Positions 12,560 through 22,506 of a stretch of 64,000 bases of DNA are shown in pieces. The first letter of the stretch is position 1, and each line of letters opens with the position of its first letter. The notes beneath the pieces are model-generated. The model worked only from the letters and a program-made list of their open reading frames with translations. It was not told the DNA's origin and ran no database searches. A program made the position numbers and the translations under genes. This DNA comes from Choanephora cucurbitarum. Taxonomy: Eukaryota; Mucoromycota; Mucoromycetes; Mucorales; Choanephoraceae. The stretch spans positions 186,001-250,000 of the forward strand of contig JAIWNI010000002.1 of assembly GCA_025331435.1 (NCBI GenBank), written 5' to 3'.

Positions 12560-12606
<47 letters not shown>

Positions 12607-15308
12607 ATTGAAGTGCTTAGCACGAAAGATATAAGGGAAAAGGGTATTTATTATTTTTTTTATTATATTTAAAGGAAAATAAAGCGTGGCTCAGAGAGCA
12701 TGTACCACATTTTCAGTCTTCGTCTCATCAACGTCGGTATTCAAAGCTTGGTTTTCTTATTTTAATTGAATTAGAATCCATGGCAACAGTATTTTGCAGA
12801 TTCCGAAATTCGAAAAATCATTCGTCAAGATGTTGAACGCACGTAAGTGAATGGTTTAATTTTCTGTTTGGATAACTAAATTGTTTCTTTCCTTAGATTT
12901 CCTGATATTGAATTCTTTCGTCAAGAAGACGCTCAACAGCGCTTGACTGATATCTTGTTCATCTATTGCAAACTCAACCGAGATGTATCGTATCGACAAG
13001 GCATGCATGAATTGCTTGCTCCTTTCTATTGGATCTTGAAAGAAGAAAGTTTAGATTCAACTCAACTAGATATCAACCCTATTGAGTAAGACTTTGGTTA
13101 GGAAGAGCCCATAGAGTTCTTGTAAACTCATCTGTTACTTTTCGACTTAGTCCCATTAACCAGTTATTGGTTCAACTGTTGGACTCAAATTATGCTGAAC
13201 ATGATGCTTATATTTTATTTGACCGGTTAATGAAACATGGTAAAGCTTGGTACGAGTTTAATGAGCAAACTGTACCAGTGAACAAAAAGGTAAGCTTTTC
13301 TTTCTAGTTAAAAGCAAGCCTATTTATCCCCTTTGCATCTATAGAATTCAACATCTAATAGAGCAGTAAGATTTAGTAAAAAGAAAAAGAAGAGCGAGAG
13401 AGAGATATACAGTCTGATTTTTAACATTTTCGAGGGGTCAATAGGATATTCGCTCCAACCCAATTGTAGCTATATGTCATCGAATTCATCATCAACACCT
13501 CAAGACCATTGATCCTTATCTTTATCAGCATTTAGAAAACTTTGGTATTGAGCCTCAGCTCTATGGCATGTAAGTTGAATGGACTATTTAGTAAAACACA
13601 GAAGGATTCATCTTACTTAACTTTCTCAAGTCGGTGGATTCGCCTATTGTTTGGAAGAGAGTTTGAAATCCATGAACTTTTGAAGCTTTGGGATGCCATC
13701 TTTGCTCAAGACCGTACACTTGAGATTGTAGAATATGTCTGTCTAGCCATACTGTTACGTATGAGAGATCAACTGCTCAACAAGGATTACGCTGAATGTC
13801 TTAGTATGCTAATGCGTCCCTCTGAACAGATGAAGCCAGCAGGTTTAGTCGAACAAGCTAGATATCTAAAAGATAACTTGACAGAAGAAACGGCTTTACA
13901 GATCCTTCAGCAGTTGGATGTACGATCAGGTAGAGATCCACGTCCCTCTATGTCAGCTGGTGTACCTGAACTTCATATCCAAACTCCCTCTTCCGCTCCC
14001 TCCTGCACGACGCACACTAAACCACAAGTCCTCTCAACTAGATGGATTTTCTCGATTGACCAGTAATATGATGCGAAACTCTCAAATGAGAGATTTGAAT
14101 CGGGCTATTGCAGGTGTAATGGGTACTGTTCAGGTAAAGATATATCTGTAGCATATACGTATTGATGTCAACTAAAGGAGCATGTAGAAAAATGTCAATA
14201 CGTTTAATGAGAATGTACTTGGTAAACCCCAAGACCTTAATCGCAGATCCACCGTCTCGTCTGAATTTCCTTCTGGTTTTGATCGATTAGCAACCTCTAA
14301 CAATACCCAATCTATTTTATCTTCTCCAGCACAATCACAAAAATTACCCTTAGCAGACGAACAATTGAATCGGTTGAAAGCAACCAATCAGGAAATGGGT
14401 GAATTGATGGCTCGATGTATCTCCCTCTTGGAAGTTCAGATGTTTCCTGCTTTAGATGCGTCTAACAAAGAAGAAGAAATAAGCAGTGAATTCGGCATTT
14501 CAAGTGATTCTTCTGATCAAGAGGTATCGCCTGTTAAAAAGCAAGAACAAGAAAACAACCAACAAGAGAAAGATGATAGCCAACAACAGCAAGAGGAAAA
14601 GAAGCAAAAGGAAGTTCAACGTCCTCTACAAGACGATGCGACTATTATCATGGCTTTAGTAGGACTAAAGCATGTAAGAGATGTATTGATTGGTAAACAA
14701 ACCCATTTCGACTCAAGCGTATTGGATTTCAAATCATCTTCATCTCAAGAGAAGAAAAAAAGAAGAATGGAAGTGGGATTTAGTGGATGCTAAAGAGGCT
14801 ACTCCTTCAAACGAGACAGAAACGCCTTCTGCTCAAACGGATATACCTCCCAAGCTAGAGACACCTCCCTCTGCTTCTCCTAAAGCAGACACACCACCAC
14901 CTTCTACCAAAAGAACATCTGTGTTCATCCCACCTCAAACCACATCACCTTTGTTGAATGCTGAAGCCTATGTGTCCAATCACCCCTGTACCACCTAAAC
15001 AGCCTATCAAGTATCGTATTGAAGATCTCTTATCTGATCCAGATCTTCAGATTCCTAGTCCTAAAGCCAACCATACCAAATTTAAATGGATCTTAGAGAA
15101 CAATCATGCGGAATCGCCTGTTGTATCCCAGCAAGATCTCTTTAAGCCAGAACCACCAAAGCTTTCACCACGAAAAAGGGCCAGTTTTATTTTGAAAAGA
15201 CAATCTTCACAAGTGGATATGACTTCTAAGAGTAGTGTGGCTACTATCGATCCATTAGATGCAAAGAATGTAGACAGCCGAAAAGCATACGAATATGATG
15301 TATTTTAA
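7867..15308 (+). CDS. TBC-domain Rab GTPase-activating protein (TBC1D5-like), interrupted by an intronic DIRS element
   Basis: Exons that keep frame: 7867..7895, 7950..8061, 8116..8295, 12775..12842, 12897..13085, 13151..13289, 13345..13365, 13445..13569, then from 13631. The TBC domain begins at GIRSICWKIFLGYLP, has the arginine finger in IIRQDVERTFPDIEFF and the glutamine finger in SYRQGMHELLAPFYW, and ends near RWIRLLFGREF...LWDAIFA, the order typical of TBC1D5 (Rab7 GAP, retromer/autophagy). Intron 3 (8296..12774) contains a whole DIRS retrotransposon; without it the intron would be about 56 nt. The C-terminal tail (coiled coil near 14,370-14,460, Ser/Pro/Gln-rich, conserved-looking YRIEDLLSDPD near the end) runs through three frames: shifts occur near 13,930-14,040, about 14,755 and about 14,980, each equal to one extra base in or beside a short homopolymer. 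The first could instead be an intron. Whether this is sequencing error or decay is open. Confidence 0.82.
8365..8452 (+). repeat. Left inverted terminal repeat of DIRS
   Basis: By eye the reverse complement of 12624..12711 with no mismatch found, including an 8-A tract. Identity of the ends suggests a recent insertion. Confidence 0.9.
8476..9376 (+). pseudogene. DIRS gag-like ORF1
   Basis: Starts at ATG 8476 and reads MTDNTPNDTS. It is hydrophilic, alpha-helical and Gln/Glu-rich for about 230 residues. Near 9190 the frame with the expected Arg/Gly-rich nucleic-acid-binding tail (FGGRGRGGAPRFF) is offset by one base from the upstream frame, then runs into Asn repeats and stops at about 9364. 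This is the gag-like ORF position of DIRS elements. The frame break at a GGAGGAA stretch could be error or mutation. Confidence 0.7.
9390..11428 (+). pseudogene. DIRS reverse transcriptase - RNase H - Dam-like methyltransferase
   Basis: The reverse transcriptase lies in the frame ending at 10309: RRPILDCQKLN, LKDAYVVVPI and the catalytic YYLDDI are clear. The frame then breaks twice around the T5 and A9 runs at 10275-10307. RNase H follows from 10306 with ITIYTDSSDTGWG (Asp), a Glu in VRELKAI and FSDNKTALKY (Asp). Another break at the G-run near 10855 passes into a frame with HIPGVENIAADQLSR, then a Dam-like methyltransferase module (MDAFASRQNTKLPHFWS, YLFPPWKLIPKVLQK) ending at 11428. This domain order is standard for DIRS. 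Multiple homopolymer-linked shifts mean it cannot be read as one protein here. Confidence 0.85.
11350..12429 (+). CDS. DIRS tyrosine recombinase
   Basis: The frame from about 11350 to the stop at 12429 reads through intact. After a SAM-like N-terminal helical part (NKHYNMYWNKWVTWC, YSTLNGFRSSIASVFRSLHP) come the catalytic residues: first Arg in MARPRSDVGRL, H-x-x-R in KPHSVRSAS, His/Trp in ANWSLHSNTFEKHYY with the Tyr nucleophile. It overlaps the end of the RT/RH/MT frame, as in other DIRS elements. It would integrate a circular cDNA without target duplication. Confidence 0.9.
   Translation: MENGRMETIREKRKEQGINETSARFLEHSRRNTTNKHYNMYWNKWVTWCSQQAPQIDPKEYNTLAVLQFLTDNRSYAYSTLNGFRSSIASVFRSLHPDKTPIAEVDLIQEFFRSKKLQEVRIPSTAQLRTWDTDIMVSYILANYASSENLSLYDLQQKTVLLVCLSTMARPRSDVGRLQFRDVLFDWSQDKPISLTLHFREAKETQVKTCTLGLIEVEELCPVRTAYLFTEKSKPLRVRLPADHTYFLAHIEDIEQVNSIRPSTLSSWIKTSMQKAGIDTRTYKPHSVRSASSTKAVEKGSSVDAVKQHANWSLHSNTFEKHYYKPITQQASSTQIANSIFLRRTIPHWKLESSQQGLL
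12386..12481. repeat. Internal complementary region (ICR) of DIRS
   Basis: 12386..12444 is the reverse complement of 8315..8373, and 12441..12481 is the reverse complement of 12701..12741. The two arms share AATA, which marks the circle junction. It overlaps the end of the recombinase frame, whose stop is at 12429. Confidence 0.92.
12565..12602. repeat. 38-nt poly(A) tract inside the DIRS element
   Basis: An uninterrupted A run between the ICR and right inverted repeat. It could be a captured poly(A) tail of the element's transcript or simple slippage. Confidence 0.85.
12624..12711 (-). repeat. Right inverted terminal repeat of DIRS
   Basis: Pairs with 8365..8452. It is followed by the right-edge sequence to 12741, ending CGGTATT at the host border. 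Confidence 0.9.
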
Positions 15309-15344
15309 TTAAAGAGAGTTGCTATTTTTTCTTTTAGAAGAAGA

Positions 15345-15354
15345 GGGGGGGGGG
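15345..15354. repeat. G10 run between convergent genes
   Basis: Lies between the TBC gene end (15308) and the TUL1 stop (15459). Similar G runs sit at 21609-21617 and 23862-23871, always downstream of a gene. Confidence 0.8.
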
Positions 15355-15458
15355 AATCATCAATTTCATTTTTTTTGTAAAATATGTGCTTATGTGTATG
15401 GTCAATGATTGATACATGATACATTTACAGAAAGAAGGAAAGGAAGGGCGGTAAAGAC

Positions 15459-18186
15459 CTAACAAGCTGGAAGATAAGCTCTACAGACAGGACATTCTAA
15501 TTTGATTCTCATCCACTACAAAAGAAAAAGAAAAAAAAAGCGTTACTACTTGTTGATTCAGTTGTCACCTATGTTACCTTCTCTAAACAATCTGTATGGA
15601 ACATATGATGACAAGGCGTGACCATATATTGCGTCCTTGATAAGACATTCAATCCTGAATTGTGTTGATGGCTGACATCAATGGGTAACATGCAGATAGC
15701 ACAGTCTTTTGGTGGTTGCGAAGTATCTGTTTCTTCATCCTCATGAGAAAGAATAGGGTGATAATCATAGGTTTGAGGCATATACTAACAAAAGAAAACA
15801 TATATAAGTAAACGAGGCCATACTTTAGTCTGCTGACTACTTTACTTTTGATGGAATAAGAACCGAGGACCAAATGAATCTTGAAGAAACAAGATAAGGA
15901 CCTGTAAGCCTACATAACCTACTAAAGCGAATACCCAAGGTGTGGTGTCATGTCCGATAAGATTTTCAGGACATCCATAGAAATCTAACAGAGCAATAAG
16001 TTAAGAAGACAAACTATAGATCTGATAAAATAACTTACAGAGTGGTACAGAAAGTCGGGTAATGCTCATCACAATAATGTAACGATAACTCAAGGGATGT
16101 CTACAGCCTCTTGTCACATTGCGTGCAATCTGAGGTATCCAAAATGAAAAGAACAAGAGACCTAATGAGCCAATGATGATATTCTGAATGAATGCAGATC
16201 GAGTGACCGATTGATAGAATAAGAATAAACCCAACAACAAGACAGCATCTAATAGGATTGAATGGTTCATTCGCATGTTCACTGTACATATACAAATATA
16301 AAACTTACATAAACGATAATAGAGAAAAGTGATTTCACGCTGAGGGTTAGCATCTTCATTAGGATTAGGTCTTCTGACATTAGCCACAGGCAATAGGCTT
16401 TGCGTATCTGGTGCCTGTTGTTGTTGTTGTTGTTGCGGTGAGGGATCAGTACGAATGGATTCAGGACGTTGGATACGCCAGACAACCAGTAGATAACGCA
16501 TGCCAAAAATGGATACAAGGACAAATGTAAAGAAAGCAGCAGTAGCAAATGGAATAAACACATTCTCAACCACTACACCTGTTGTCAAATGAAGTAAACA
16601 GAGATAACCGTCCATAATAGCCTGCATAGCAATAGTCCAATAAGATACATTGGAGACGCTCTAAAAAAAAAAGAAAATTAAGACCATAATAGACTTAGTA
16701 TGATATCAACCACTTACTGAAGGTGTAGGCGTATATTCCATCTGGTGAATTAGTGAGAAGATTTGAATGACAGCAATTACGCTAGCAATACCAGCATAAG
16801 TAATAGCCTTGTTATAATAATGTTCAATTTTAATTCCCTTGTTTTCTCTACTAGAAAGCAGCAGATGACAGTTAGGAGAATATAGTTCAGTAGACATCAA
16901 AAAGGGTGGTGGACGAATGGTAGAGATGCCTTGAGGGTGTTCGAGCTCTACAAACAAAGCATGGGTAAAAGGTCTTTCGAATTGAATAGATAAAGTTGCT
17001 TACCTCTTTCATATTCAAGTAATTCGGACATTCTGATATTAGCTGGAATAGGATGGAGTTGAGCAAAGAGTTGGAACTGGCATTGAAAAGGCATTTCGTC
17101 TGAATGATCTTCATGTGGCCCAATACATTAGTCAATATGCAAGTGGCAACTTTCTTTATTTGCTTCTCTACCTTCATCTGATGCTTGCCATTCCCAATAA
17201 GATGCTTCATTAATTTCTTCCACTCGTTTATCAATTTGCTCATTCAGAACTCTCCTTGACTGGATGAATGAATGATTAGAAGGCAACATATTTAGCATGT
17301 CTTTCAATGGTATTGTGTGACTAGAAACTATTTTGAGTATAAAGCACTTTGTATAAAACATAGCATGGTTATGTTTTTACCCATCTGGTACTGCCATAAG
17401 ATATAGAGATCCATTGCTTAAAAATGAAGACCACCCGCTAAAAGTAATGCACCATAACTACTCTTCTCAGCATCTCTTAAACGAATATATCCCTACAATT
17501 TAGTAAAATGGGATCAGCCTACGCAATTGGATGAATCATTCTGGACTGAACTGCTGTACCTCAACATAATGAATATCTTGTTCCACTGTACTGACAGATT
17601 TCACGTTGAATTTAAATGAGCCAGGATCATCAAATTGAAATTGACTACGTGCTTCTTCTAATTGTGTCCTGTTGACTGAGTCGGGTATACTGATGTTCTT
17701 GTTGACCCAATCACCTATCCATCAAGTTCATAGTTTTTATGTTTACATGACACTATATTGTAACATACTTGTGTCTATAATTACCTCGAAAAATACCAGA
17801 GATGTTGTGATAATAATGAGAAGTAGATGGACCTCGAATAGACCATAAATCATCTAGTTGAGGCTGAACTGTCCGAGGTATAGGCTACACAATAAACAGT
17901 GGTATGAGCCAAGTAAAATAGGAATTAAAACGCCAAAAGAGATACTTACTGATGTGATATTTGTGCCAAATGTCATGTTGTTTAATGTTTGTTTTTCTTG
18001 TTCAAGTTCCTCCAAGACATCGGCTTTCGTTGGTTTTCCTGTTCTCATGGAGCTATCTTCTGAGAAGTTGAAAAAGAGCAAGGCAAACAAAAGTAAGAGA
18101 ATATAAGAACTGGACCGGTTCATTTGTTGTCTACGAGCAGTTGCTTGTTGTCTTTGTTGTTCATTCGCTGTATTCTCGGTATCCAT
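15459..18186 (-). CDS. TUL1: Transmembrane RING E3 ubiquitin ligase TUL1/Dsc1 of the Golgi DSC complex
   Basis: About ten or more exons, minus strand. The start chosen is ATG 18186 (MDTENTANEQQ), followed by a single hydrophobic anchor (YILLLLFALLFFNF) and a luminal domain with DDLWSIRGPSTSHYYHNISGIFRG and GSLYLMAVPDG, typical of Tul1. The middle-to-late part has several membrane helices (exons between about 16,000 and 16,700, and WVFALVGYVGLQVLILFLQ near 15,900), then FGPRFFIPSK|YMPQTYDYHP and a C-terminal RING: CAICMLP...CHHMFHTDCLEKWM...LECPVC in the exons 15578..15784 and 15459..15515. The enzyme ubiquitinates misplaced membrane proteins in Golgi and endosomes and, in some fungi, drives SREBP cleavage. 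A seven-Gln tract lies in a cytosolic loop. An in-frame upstream ATG at 18279 is possible but adds a second hydrophobic stretch. Divergent from CHMP3. Confidence 0.9.
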
Positions 18187-18944
18187 GAGGAGAATTATAT
18201 AAAGAAAAAAAAAAGAGAGAATGAAGAGAGAGAGACAGGAAAAAAATGCAGTAAGGCAAGGTAGTACCAGCCTGCCCAAGTCAATTCAAAGTCAGTTACG
18301 TCTGTCTCTTTCTTTGTTTATGGTTTCAATAATAAAGAGATGGAAGAAAATGAACTAACATGTGAAGTAGATACTTCTAAAAGTCTAGCTCCGACTATTG
18401 TCATTAAATTACAGTAAGATGATAGAAACCCGCCTATTCACTTTAGAAGACAACACGCAGAATCAATGCTAACACAGAGTGTTACACAAGCATGGCAAAT
18501 CAATGCCCTTTTCTTTATGTCTTTCTCTTTCTTTTAAAAGAAAAGATTAACCTCATAATCAATACATAATGAAATCTTTTTATGTGAGTCGTTTAAATGA
18601 GACAATCAAAAACGAAGCAGCCTCAATTGATGACTGAATACTATCTTGGAAAGCAAATGAATTCGACTTTAATTGTACAGAGCTTATTTCAGTGCTTATC
18701 TCCTTCTCTCTCTCCTCTTTCTCATTTTCATCCCCTCAGGCACTAAGTTTATTCAAGTGACACAATCATGTCGAGAATTGCTAAACGTTAAGGCAGTCCA
18801 TCTGAAGAGTTAAGGTCTATTTCTTGTTGTTGTTAGTTTTATGGAAAAGCCCACCTTTGCCATAGAAAAAATCATAATCAAACATCCGCCAAGCCGAAAA
18901 AATAAAACGGTTATCTCTCTTCCCTTTTTTTTTTTCACTCTTTT

Positions 18945-18988
<44 letters not shown>

Positions 18989-19013
18989 ACTTTAGTCAAT
19001 AAGTTTATTCAGG
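18187..19013. other. Divergent promoter region TUL1 / CHMP3
   Basis: 827 nt without a gene. It contains a 40-nt (CT) repeat at 18946-18985, 28 nt before the CHMP3 start, and smaller CT/GA tracts near both starts. Confidence 0.6.
18946..18985. repeat. (CT)20 microsatellite just upstream of CHMP3
   Basis: A perfect dinucleotide run followed by TCTACTTTAGTC and the ATG at 19014. Pyrimidine tracts of this kind are common in fungal core promoters, so it may be functional. Confidence 0.9.
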
Positions 19014-19937
19014 ATGTCAAGTGCAATCCAACGCTTTTTTGGTAAAAAGACACCAGATGAGATGGTAATGGATGGAGTTTCTTTTGTTTCCTGTTCATAT
19101 ACACCTATTCATGAAATATAGGCTGTTTACTTATCTTATCTTTTAAATAGGTGAAAAAATGGAGACAGGAAATACGAGCACAACAAAGAGGTATCGATAG
19201 ACAGATTCGAGCTATTGACACGGAAGAGATCAAGGTGAAGCGATCGATCAAACAAGTGGCTAAAAAAGGCGATGTCAAGAATTGTAAAATGCTTGCTAAA
19301 GAACTGATACGTTCCCAAAGACACAAGGATAGATTATATACCAGCAAAGCACAAATGAATTCTATCATTATGCAGTTAGAACACCAACTAGGTAAGAATC
19401 AGTAGAAACTGGCTTCTATCTTCTTTTTTTCTTCTAAACTAGTTGTATTGTTAGCTACTCTAAAAGTAGCAGGTTCACTTCAAAAGAGTGGTGAAGTCAT
19501 GAAACTTGTCAACCAACTATCAAGATTGCCTGAAATATCACAAACAATGCAACAAATGTCTATGGAAATGACCAAGGTAATACATATGTACAGCAATACA
19601 TCTATATGGCAACTGAAAGGCAAGATAATAGGCTGGCTTAATGGAAGAAATGATTGGAGATACGATGGATATGATGGATGATGATGATATTGAAGAAGCT
19701 GCAGATGAAGAAGTGAATAATGTTTTGTATCAAATTACAGATGGTATGCTTGGTGAGGCTGGTTCAGTGGGTGCCACATTAGAATCAAGACCTGCTGTTG
19801 AAGAACCAGAATCTGAATCTGAAGAGGAAGGACCTGAATTGGACATGATGCAAAAACGTTTACAGGTACGGTTGTTATGGTAACCAAATTTGTTTGTCTG
19901 TTCCTAATCTTTTATATTGCAGGCATTAAAGGGATAA
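19014..19937 (+). CDS. CHMP3: ESCRT-III subunit CHMP3/Vps24
   Basis: Five exons (19014..19064, 19151..19391, 19455..19576, 19632..19865, 19923..19937) give 220 residues, close to the 222 of the animal protein. The basic N-terminal helix hairpin ([42 protein letters not shown]) is followed by [18 protein letters not shown], the [13 protein letters not shown] helix, an acidic tail and a C-terminal MIT-interacting motif MQKRLQALKG. The protein polymerises with Vps2 and Snf7 on endosomes to form intralumenal vesicles. The terminal exon holds only four codons plus stop, yet it completes the MIM, so a gene model that reads through would lose Vps4 binding. Confidence 0.95.
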
Positions 19938-20246
19938 CTCATGATGTAGTCTCCTCTTTTGTTACTCTTTTTTTAAAGCCATAATAGTAATACATAGTGA
20001 CATTTCTCTTTTCACTTTTAAACGCGTTCTTTTTAAATGGTTAGTATAAGTGACACGCTGGCTCGGATCAAATGATAGGATGAGGAAAAATAAAAATAAA
20101 AAAGAGTCCATTTCGGTGAATTATGGAAGATTCGGACAAAAGGAGGAATTCAATATTTTAATGCAAAAAAAAAAGGAAAAACTATATAAGTACTTATTTT
20201 CTTGTTCTTTTCTTCTTCTTGTCATTCATAAGCACACATATACGCA
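19938..20246. other. Short intergenic region
   Basis: CHMP3 terminator region and reductase promoter. An open frame at 20050-20268 looks random and is not called. Confidence 0.5.
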
Positions 20247-21427
20247 ATGTCTCTTAACAGAAAATTAAGTAAAGTGAATCGAAAGATAGAACCGAGACAG
20301 GGTGTACTGATTTTTATCGAAAAAAAATCTTATAGCTTTACACACTGGACAAGAAGTTCCTCTCGTTGGTCTCGGTACCTGGTTGAGTAAGCCTGATGAA
20401 GTTAGAAAGGCTGTCAAGTATGCCCTCGAAAACGGTTATCGCCACTTGGATTGTGCTTATGTCTACTGTAACGAAGATGAAGTTGGTCAAGGTCTTCGCG
20501 AATCTGGCGTTCCTCGTGATCAAGTATTCATCACATCTAAGGTAACAATCGAGATGGTATGACTATAAGATGATACTTATACTGTTTCGAAATCCGAAAA
20601 ATAGCTTTGGAACACACATCATAGAAAGGAATACGTTAAGCACAACGTCAAGGCTTCCTTGAAGGCTTTAGGTGTTGATTACCTTGACCTCTATTTGGTA
20701 CACTGGCCTGTATCCTTCATTGTAAGTTACCAAAAATGTGAAAATAAACAAATAGATTACTGACAGTGATGTAGAATTCCGGTAAGCCCGAAGAAACACC
20801 TGTTGTTCCCAACATGGAATACCTTATTCCCAAAAAGTAAGTATCTGTCAACTTCAATTTTTCCCATTTATCTTTAACTTTTATTTCAAAAAAAGGGATG
20901 GCGTTGTTCAAGTAGAAACAGTAGACCCTATTGAAACATGGAAGGCCATGGAAGAATTGGTAGATGAAGGTTACGTCAAGGCCATTGGTATCTCCAACTT
21001 CAACATCGAAAAGACCCAACACATCTTGAAGCACTGCCGCATTAAGCCTGCCATGAACCAAATTGAACTCCACCCCGGTTTGCAACAACCTGAATTAATC
21101 AAATTCTGTCATGACAATGGTATCCAAGTTACAGCTTATTCCCCTCTTGGTAACAACGTCTATGGTGAAGAACGTATTGTTGATGACCCTATCATTGTCG
21201 ACATTGCCAAGAAGCTCAACAAATCACCTGCTCAAGTCTGTATTGCCTTTGCTGCTCAACGTGGTGTTGTTGTAATTCCCAAATCAGTCACACCCAGCCG
21301 TATTGAAGAAAACTTCCAAGATTTCGTTTTATCTCAAGAAGATTTCGATGCTATTGCTTCCTTAGGTTCAAGAAACATCCGTTACAACGACCCCGGTACT
21401 AAGGAATGGTCTTGTTCTATTTTCTAG
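20247..21427 (+). CDS. NADPH-dependent aldo-keto reductase
   Basis: Five exons (20247..20268, 20336..20541, 20605..20721, 20775..20836, 20896..21427), all in phase, about 312 residues. The first exon has only seven codons (MSLNRKL). Catalytic tetrad residues are visible: Asp and Tyr in [16 protein letters not shown], Lys in VFITSKLW, His in DLYLVHWP. Cofactor-binding segments are [23 protein letters not shown] and [14 protein letters not shown]. It reduces aldehydes, ketones or sugars (xylose/glyceraldehyde class); the exact substrate is not readable. Cytosolic. A second, partial reductase of the same family starts at base 154 of this window. Confidence 0.93.
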
Positions 21428-22506
21428 ATTGAAATAAAGTAAAATGATTTTTTTTGACACAGACGTTTGATCGTTTGCATTATAAAATTCAGGTAGAATC
21501 CTATAATCATTGCAACAGGATGGTAAAAGCCATGTTATCCGTTGAATGATTGGGCTATTTGACTTCAGCGTACGCTACTAATATTGTATCTGTTGAAAAT
21601 GACGAGTAGGGGGGGGGTTGAGGGAGTAATTATGCAATGACAGCTCATTGAAATGGGGTCTTTACTCTATGGTTATCCTGTTTTCGTATTTAGTTACTAC
21701 TCGATCTACCCAACTTTTTATGCTTGGGTTTTATTAGTGTTTGTTAACACTCTCTATGGTCTCATAAAGAGTATGCGTGTTTTTTCATTTACGTTGACTA
21801 AAAGGATTTGGATGCTTTCTTTCAGTAGTGAAGCGCTTCCTGCACATCTAACTGTTCAGAACTTTGCATTGAACAATGGGATTTTGTTCATATAATCTAA
21901 AATGTCGCACAACTTTTAATAAAGTGTTGCTGTAATCTTTCTAAAACCCTCGAATCAAGCCTTTGCTGAATGAATCAAACTCTACTTTTTTTGCATATAT
22001 GAAATCAAACAACAATTTTGTATTGAACTATAATGATGGAAAAAAACACCCCTCCTCTTACCTGTAATAGTTGCATGGAATGGTTGAACAGGGATCCTGT
22101 TTTTGTTGCTATCAAAGACAATTAAACCAGTTTCGTACATGAGAATGACTATGCCAACAGACGGAAGGGTTTCGGGAAATTTAGCATAATCTGCTCCAAT
22201 TATAAAATAGAGGACTTCATTAACAATCAAGCGTCTAAAAACGCATGATTCGAGATATATGGTCTAATTACATTTGCATGATATCGTGTAACAAGACTAA
22301 TTTTATCTCTTCTTGATTAATAAAGTATGCTTCACATTGACAGTGGGAAATAAGGATATACTCTTCTGACACATGAAAATGCGGAACCTTTTTTTTTCTG
22401 TCTTCACGAGTAGAAAACTTTATTTGCGCGCGCGCTCTCCCCCTTTTCCTTTTCTTCTCTCTTCCTTTTATTTTATTCATCTCTTATCTTTTACATATCT
22501 TTAGTT
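21428..22506. other. Intergenic region, 1.1 kb, with G9 run and a possible exon relic
   Basis: G9 at 21609-21617. On the minus strand 22065-22230 encodes a plausible peptide (GLIVFDSNKNRIPVQPFH) ending at a good GTAAGAG donor, but I find no partner exon and no recognisable family, so it may be a relic. The last 80 nt before 22507 are pyrimidine-rich. Confidence 0.45.

Larger units (their letters stand above)
8315..12741 (+). mobile_element. DIRS-type tyrosine-recombinase retrotransposon inside intron 3 of the TBC gene
   Basis: The element has 88-bp inverted terminal repeats (8365..8452 and 12624..12711) that appear identical. Outside them lie a unique left edge (8315..8364) and right edge (12712..12741). 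An internal complementary region at 12386..12481 is the reverse complement of the left edge joined to the right edge, the defining DIRS feature used to rebuild the ends. No target duplication is seen; TATT occurs at both borders and once in the circle-junction copy, consistent with recombinase insertion. Genes run gag, RT/RNase H, Dam-like methyltransferase, tyrosine recombinase. A 38-nt A tract (12565-12602) sits between recombinase and right repeat. Several frames are broken by single-base shifts, so this copy is either defective or mis-sequenced. Confidence 0.95.

Noticed and set aside
16279..16569. Alternative minus frame with hydrophobic stretches
   Set aside because: Shadow of the TUL1 membrane exons in another frame.
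18187..18279. Upstream ATG extending TUL1 by 31 residues
   Set aside because: It would add a second strongly hydrophobic segment encoded by the CT-rich leader; the ATG at 18186 gives the usual family layout.
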